26,601 nucleotides of DNA. It comes from Phellopilus nigrolimitatus (taxonomy: Eukaryota; Basidiomycota; Agaricomycetes; Hymenochaetales; Hymenochaetaceae). The position numbers and the translations under genes were made by a program. The notes under the pieces are model-generated. The model saw only the letters and a list, made by a program, of their open reading frames with translations. It made no database searches and was not told the DNA's origin. Each line of letters begins with the position of its first letter. Positions within the stretch are counted from its first letter, which is position 1. Of this stretch, positions 22,526 to 26,601 are shown in pieces. Location: the NCBI GenBank assembly GCA_021029095.1, contig JAJOHG010000354.1, positions 1 through 26,601 of the forward strand, read 5' to 3'.

Positions 22526-23035
22526 CTAATCGTGAGGAGCGCGAGCCTCCCCCTGCTCAGCGGTCCTTCCTCCAGACTCGCGAAGCTCACCCTTTTCGTG
22601 ACGTTCGGGGATGTTGAAATACTTTCCGTACGCCTGAAGACAACTGAGACTTCAAAATTGCGTATCATAAGGATGTATACAGATTTGACGCACCTTCTCA
22701 GTCTTCCCGATGACTTTGTCTACAAATCCTGCTTTTCCCTTGGGCAAGCTTTCTCTTCCATCGACAGCGACACCACCTGATCAGTACATGTATTGGTGAG
22801 TTCAAATGAACAGATATTGGAGTTAAGGATGACTTATACCTTCACGGGCAGGCTGAACGTTCAAGGGACGCTCAGACTCGGAAGCATTAGCAAAGGAATC
22901 CGAATCGCTGTCCTGCGTGTGATGTGATGTATTGGGCTGCTGCTGGGCATAATCGTTGCCAGGCATCTCTTGTATTCCAAGCTCGTTGCCGTAGTTGCTT
23001 GGAACAGTATCCGAGGTGTTTTGGAAGTTCGACAT
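22526..23035 (-). CDS. Small charged hydrophilic protein, 3 exons, 128 aa, unknown function
   Basis: Minus-strand exons: 22840-23035, 22694-22776, 22526-22633, totalling 387 nt in frame. Introns are GTATAA..CAG and GTGCGT..CAG. The N-terminal half is Gln/Asn/Ser/Asp-rich and probably disordered (EMPGNDYAQQQ, DSDSDSFANASESE). The C-terminal half has ordered-looking charged segments GRESLPKGKAGFVDKVIGK, TEKAYGKYF, HEKGELRESGG and AEQGEARAPHD. I have an impression that small proteins with the DGRESLP..GKTEK..GK..HEKGELREAGG layout are widespread in Agaricomycetes, but I cannot name a function or domain. No signal peptide, no membrane segment. A near-perfect TATA box lies about 40 bases upstream of the ATG, suggesting an inducible or strongly expressed gene. 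ATG 23035 is the first in frame and sits right after the promoter. Confidence 0.82.
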
Positions 23036-23070
23036 GGTGGATTATGGACATGCTAAGCTAAGTCCTTCCG

Positions 23071-23083
23071 CTTTATATAAAGG
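23071..23083 (-). promoter_or_regulatory. TATA box of the small charged-protein gene
   Basis: The minus strand reads CCTTTATATAAAG, its TATATAA core about 38-45 bases before the start codon at 23035. Transcription about 30 bases downstream would leave a 5' leader of only some 10 bases. Confidence 0.6.
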
Positions 23084-24052
23084 TAGGCAACAGGCAAGTG
23101 AGACAGTGACGAAAGGACTGCGTCATGCAGTTGGGGCAAAAATAAATAAAATATTATAGAGCGTTTTTGGAGTTGACGGTAAATGTAATTTCCCAGATCT
23201 ACTATAAAATCTATATGGATGGAGGATGTTCTCACGACCAGATCTCTACTTCTGACCTTGTTGGTCCGTTTGCAATAGACTTCCACTCCTGATACTTTTA
23301 TGTCTGAGTCGGCTGTCCTGGAATAATTCTTGTTTTTCCGTGCCACAGAGCGGGAATAGCACTAGGACAAAGCGTGGGTGGTTATCTTCTCTCAGTACTC
23401 ATAAAGACAGGATTGATACGGACATGCTCCTTGACATCGACTAGTTGGATCGTCAAAATATCTGATTTCTTCCATCAACAGTAAGCCAGCGTTTATCAAC
23501 CTCGCAATGGTAATACAGGAGCGCATCTATGTTGCAAATTTTCCTTGTAATTGCCTCATCACTTCTATTGGAACCCTTGCCACGCTCACGCTGGTCACTC
23601 CCAAACATCTGAATAGAAGAAGATTCGACATCTTGCTCACAACGATTGCCGATCAGGTATGCATAAATATACTTCATGCACTTACCCATGCACTGCGTAC
23701 GAATGTCACTTCTGGGAGACGGTATCAAACACCTAGACTGCATTGCGCCAGTACCTACCCAGGCTCTTCTCCGTTCTCCCACTACTCGTCGACTCAAGCA
23801 GTTGCTTTCCTTGTCCCTCTGCGCTGTTCCTCGAAATCCAACTTAGTTTTTCATTTTTATTCTGACATCGTCTACATTCTTGCCTCGTCCTCAATCGTGC
23901 TACATCAAGTTCTTGTTCTTCTCGAGCCTGACCCAAATTGGATCAACAGCTCATTTCTTTGGGTACGTTCCATGTTCAAGTTTCTTGCTATACATTACGT
24001 GCCATGGAGGCCGATACTCAATGGATGAACAAATAGAAGATAGGCTCTCCAG
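23084..24052. other. Intergenic between divergent genes
   Basis: About 970 bases between the small minus-strand gene and the plus-strand membrane protein. A long plus-strand open frame (23507-24028, 173 codons) lies in the same frame as the membrane-protein gene but ends in stops before its ATG. It shows no recognisable motif and a minus-strand frame overlaps it, so I do not call it. Part of it could be leader or a missed upstream exon. Otherwise nothing is seen. Confidence 0.45.
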
Positions 24053-25074
24053 ATGAGCACGCACTCGTGGCGTCCTTTTGTGCCCCGCGGTCACCAAGAG
24101 TCCACGCCAACGCTACTTCCTACCTCGTCCTCACTTTCTGGCTCGCTAACCGGTGCTAAGACAACGGCCGTCTCCGATATTGTTTTCAGTATGACGAAGG
24201 TGCCGCCCAGTGCAATCATAGCGGGTGCCATCGTTAGCACGTTGTCGTCAGTGATAATTGCCTTCGGCATATTTAGGTGGCTGAAGGATCGGCGAAGGGC
24301 TCGCAACTGTATGCAGGAAGGACAAACTTCCAGGAATGAGCGTGGCAGAATTGTATTTCCCTACCAAAACCCATCATCTCATGAAAGCTCAACCCCTGTC
24401 GCTATCTCGGATCCTTTCGTCATAACAGCCGCTCGGGTTTGTCGTATTCCTCCGACGCTTGCGTTTTCGCCGGGTTGGTCATATCTGAACGATGGTTGGG
24501 TTTGCGAGAAGCGTGCGCATCACAAATCGGCAAGTGAACCGGCTCTTTTAATTACATTCCGTTCGATACCTGCGCCGATATTATGGTCGCAGATCTTGAA
24601 GTCTGTAGGCCCTCCTTGTCAACGGTAGGAGCAGAAGCAGGGAGCGCCGGTCCGTCGACCGCTCCTTCGCGCTCAGCCTCGATGAGCCAGCCGTCAATTG
24701 CAAGCGTGTACGAGAAAATCGCTTCGGCAGCAGCGCTTCCGCATCCAGATATACCTTCAACGAATGAAACAGAACGTTATAGGTGCGCGTCATTGCGCTG
24801 GTCTTGGTCGGATCGTGCGACATATTCTAGCACGTATGATGCGGAAATGCTTCCCGCATACTCTGCACGACGCAGCAGGAGCACAACTCGGTCGTGGTCG
24901 CGACGCTCATCAGCGGTGCGCGCGAATATTAGTGCCGGTGGTGATGTGAGCGTGGGGCACGCGGCTAGTGTAAACCTCAGCCCCCCAGAGTATCCACTGG
25001 AGCTTGCTCGCAAGATTGTGCAGGCTTACTCGCGAACGCCGAGCTCGCCCGACCCACCTGATTCCGGGTCATAG
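24053..25074 (+). CDS. Single-pass membrane protein with Ser/Thr-rich ectodomain, 2 exons, about 320 aa
   Basis: Exons: 24053-24533 and 24593-25074 (intron GTGAAC..CGCAG, 59 nt), totalling 963 nt in frame. The layout is a short N-terminal Ser/Thr/Pro-rich segment (about 1-52), one hydrophobic helix IIAGAIVSTLSSVIIAFGIF (about 55-74), a positive stop-transfer cluster RWLKDRRRAR, then a long Ser/Arg-rich probably cytoplasmic tail with SMSQPSIASVYEKI and ending SSPDPPDSGS. This is the usual plan of many basidiomycete type I-like membrane proteins of unknown function. No signal peptide precedes the ectodomain, so an upstream exon may be missing; a CTCCAG acceptor-like site lies directly before the ATG. 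A second possible intron (24783-24830, 48 nt, GTGCGC..TCTAG) does not alter the frame. The gene boundary at the 5' side is the weakest part. Confidence 0.6.
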
Positions 25075-26082
25075 AACATTCCCAAAGGATTTAGGAGAGG
25101 GTGTATGTAGTTGCATTCAATGTTTCTTAAATTAGTATGCGACATCTGTGCTCTACCTTGTGAACTTTACTGTACTTGTACCTGGACGTCGGACACTTGG
25201 CTACGTATGAGGAGATGACGCGGATACATATCGGCCCTTCTTGTCTTCGTTCATGATAGTATTTTTCAGTTTCATTTCGGATTTCACGAAGCTTTTATGT
25301 GGGTTTCGGCGCGTGCCGTGATCGGCGAACGAGGTCTCCGGAGATTTGATTATTTTGAGGGTCACGTCGCGGAGTTGAACTCAAACCTTCAACAGCAAAC
25401 GTCTCTTCCACTGTTCAGTCACCAACATCATCTGCACAAAGCTGCTTGCCGAGGCGTCTTTGAAGCACAACGAACCAAGACGCTTCACTTGCGATTCCGC
25501 GTGGCCACTTCGCTAACTAGCGGTCTGATGAATGAATAAATCGGAAAAGCTTCGTGTAATCTCGACTCGGCTTCGGCCCTATCGCACATTGTCGAGGCAG
25601 AGCTCTTTGGAAAGGGATCTTACGATCTGATAACTTGAAATTGCATAAGTGCTACAGTCAATGGCAGCGACACCGCGGGCTCAACCGTGGAGATTGCGGA
25701 AGTTGTTTTTCTTGTAAAACCACTCAAGACCAATCGCGGGGATTGCTTGACTTTTCTAGAGGCGTAGAAGAGCTACTTTCTGTCTCATGACACACGAACA
25801 AAGATGTTGGCTCGGCTCGACCACGACGAAGGCAACCGTCCGGGTTCCCTTTCACTGCGTTCTTGATTGGCGATAAGTCTAGCTAAAGTCTGGCTATAGC
25901 TTCTTGGAGTACGCATAGCTCGAGTCCCTTGGTCTAGAAGTTTATAAGGGATTTCAGGCTTACTAGCGCCTTACATTGGAGGGTATCTTTGTTCTGGATT
26001 CTGAATCGGACCCGCCGAAAACCAGTTATCTCGACCCAACACTTTCCTTTATGTCAAGTTTAAACAATGCCGCGGACCTTGC
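25075..26082. other. Gene-free region between convergent gene ends
   Basis: About 1 kb separating the stop of the membrane protein from the stop of the minus-strand gene at the right edge. It contains the inverted-repeat-flanked segment at 25280-25561. I see no supportable coding sequence in the rest. Confidence 0.55.
25280..25561. mobile_element. Possible MITE-like element, 282 bp with 17-bp terminal inverted repeats
   Basis: GATTTCACGAAGCTTTT at 25280-25296 is repeated in inverted form at 25545-25561 (reverse complement GATTACACGAAGCTTTT), with one mismatch in 17. TCG occurs immediately outside both ends (25277-25279 and 25562-25564), which would fit a 3-bp target duplication. No transposase is present; the inner open frame of 80 codons has no recognisable motif. 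The size fits a non-autonomous miniature element, but a single copy cannot prove it. Confidence 0.35.
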
Positions 26083-26601
26083 TCATTCACAATTACAAGT
26101 CCTCGCATCCTCTGGAATCATCATATAAACGTCAAGCTGTCTTACAGAGCCGTCATCTTCGTCTTCCTACGCAAGTATAACAGCGCAGGTTAGTCACTTT
26201 GGTACCCTGTGAACATTCTCTCGAAAAGAAAACTCACCGTCAAACCGATAATGTGCTCTTCGTCCATCAGAACAGCATCATAATTGAACTTCTGTTCCGA
26301 CGATATCTCGACGAACGGCAGCGCAGAGCGGACGTCTTCTGAAAAGCAATCCTCGTGAGCAGTGACGCTCTCCTCCGTGACTAGTCTCATCTGGCGCTGA
26401 TTCGCCCCTCGTCTGTTATCAGCCAATGCCTTGCGAACGGCGACAGCATTGTAATCTCTGACGTGTATGTGACGAGGTCCTTCCCCCGCGAGAAAGACTT
26501 GTCTCTGACCAGCGATTCCTGCAAGCCACGCGGTATCCAACTCATCACAGCCACTCCAACGCGTCACTTTGGGTCCCCACGCCCTCCATGGTTTCGCCAT
26601 C
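26083..26601 (-). CDS. C-terminal part of a probable F-box/propeller-type protein (5' end outside window)
   Basis: Minus-strand exons: 26238-26601 (open to the window edge) and 26083-26166. The intron 26167-26237 has donor GTGAGT and acceptor GCGTAG. The visible protein contains GIAGQRQVFLAGEGPRHIHV, VRDYNAVAVRKALAD, ALPFVEISSEQKFNYDAVLM, MDEEHIIGL and, after the intron, EDEDDGSVRQLDVYMM, then a stop. The ALPF..YDAVLMDEE.I.GL pattern, with beta-rich repeats, resembles the C-terminal propeller end of many basidiomycete F-box proteins, which are thought to present substrates to SCF ubiquitin ligases. No F-box is visible because the N-terminus is cut off. The ATG at 26600 is probably internal. 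Confidence 0.55.

Noticed and set aside
23507..24028. Plus-strand 173-codon open frame upstream of the membrane protein
   Set aside because: No motif or domain, odd composition, an overlapping opposite frame, and stop codons between it and the supported gene.
1..26601. tRNA, rRNA, CRISPR, operon or prophage signals
   Set aside because: No tRNA-like T-loop with matching arms, no repeat-spacer array, and the genes are individually spliced eukaryotic units.

Overview
This 26.6 kb window is nuclear DNA of a filamentous fungus, most likely a basidiomycete (Agaricomycete-like). The protein genes are cut by many short introns of about 35-90 nt with GT..AG ends (two are GC..AG). They encode eukaryotic proteins (a beta-adaptin, a peroxisomal acyl-CoA oxidase with an SKL tail, an MFS sugar porter). 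I saw no operon, tRNA, rRNA or CRISPR. Gene models were spliced by hand; for the main genes the exon lengths sum to an exact multiple of three with intact family motifs, which is the main internal check.

Left part (1-8.1 kb), GC-rich: the C-terminal end of a low-complexity, probably nuclear regulatory protein (1-914) that reads cleanly only if several single-base losses are assumed; a 3 kb gene-free, repeat-rich stretch; a 15-exon MFS sugar transporter (3979-6675); and another gene-free stretch.

Middle (8.1-16.5 kb): a small ABM-like dimeric alpha/beta-barrel protein (8099-8878, minus); 2.3 kb with no supportable gene; an unnamed 263-residue protein (11227-12233, plus); a decayed N-terminal fragment of a Mios/Sea4 WD40 protein (12459-13026, minus); and a 14-exon acyl-CoA oxidase (13730-16526, plus).

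Right part (16.6-26.6 kb): a thiamine-diphosphate enzyme of the acetolactate-synthase-like group (16651-18859, minus), convergent with the oxidase; a clathrin-adaptor beta subunit without an ear domain (19260-22039, minus); a small charged protein with a strong TATA box (22526-23035, minus); a single-pass membrane protein (24053-25074, plus); a gene-free kilobase holding a possible short inverted-repeat element; and the C-terminal end of a gene resembling fungal F-box/propeller proteins (26083-26601, minus, cut by the window edge).

The genes do not form an obvious pathway. The oxidase and TPP enzyme are convergent with only 124 bp between stop codons, so antisense overlap of their 3' ends is likely, but a shared metabolic role is conjecture. 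I found no clear new biological system. The most distinctive observations are the Mios pseudogene fragment, the unusual splice sites (AAAG/GCAAGT donors in two genes, repeated GTCCG donors, a 35-nt intron, 20-35-nt exons), the frame-hopping HPPM repeat in the first gene and the inverted-repeat element near 25.4 kb.
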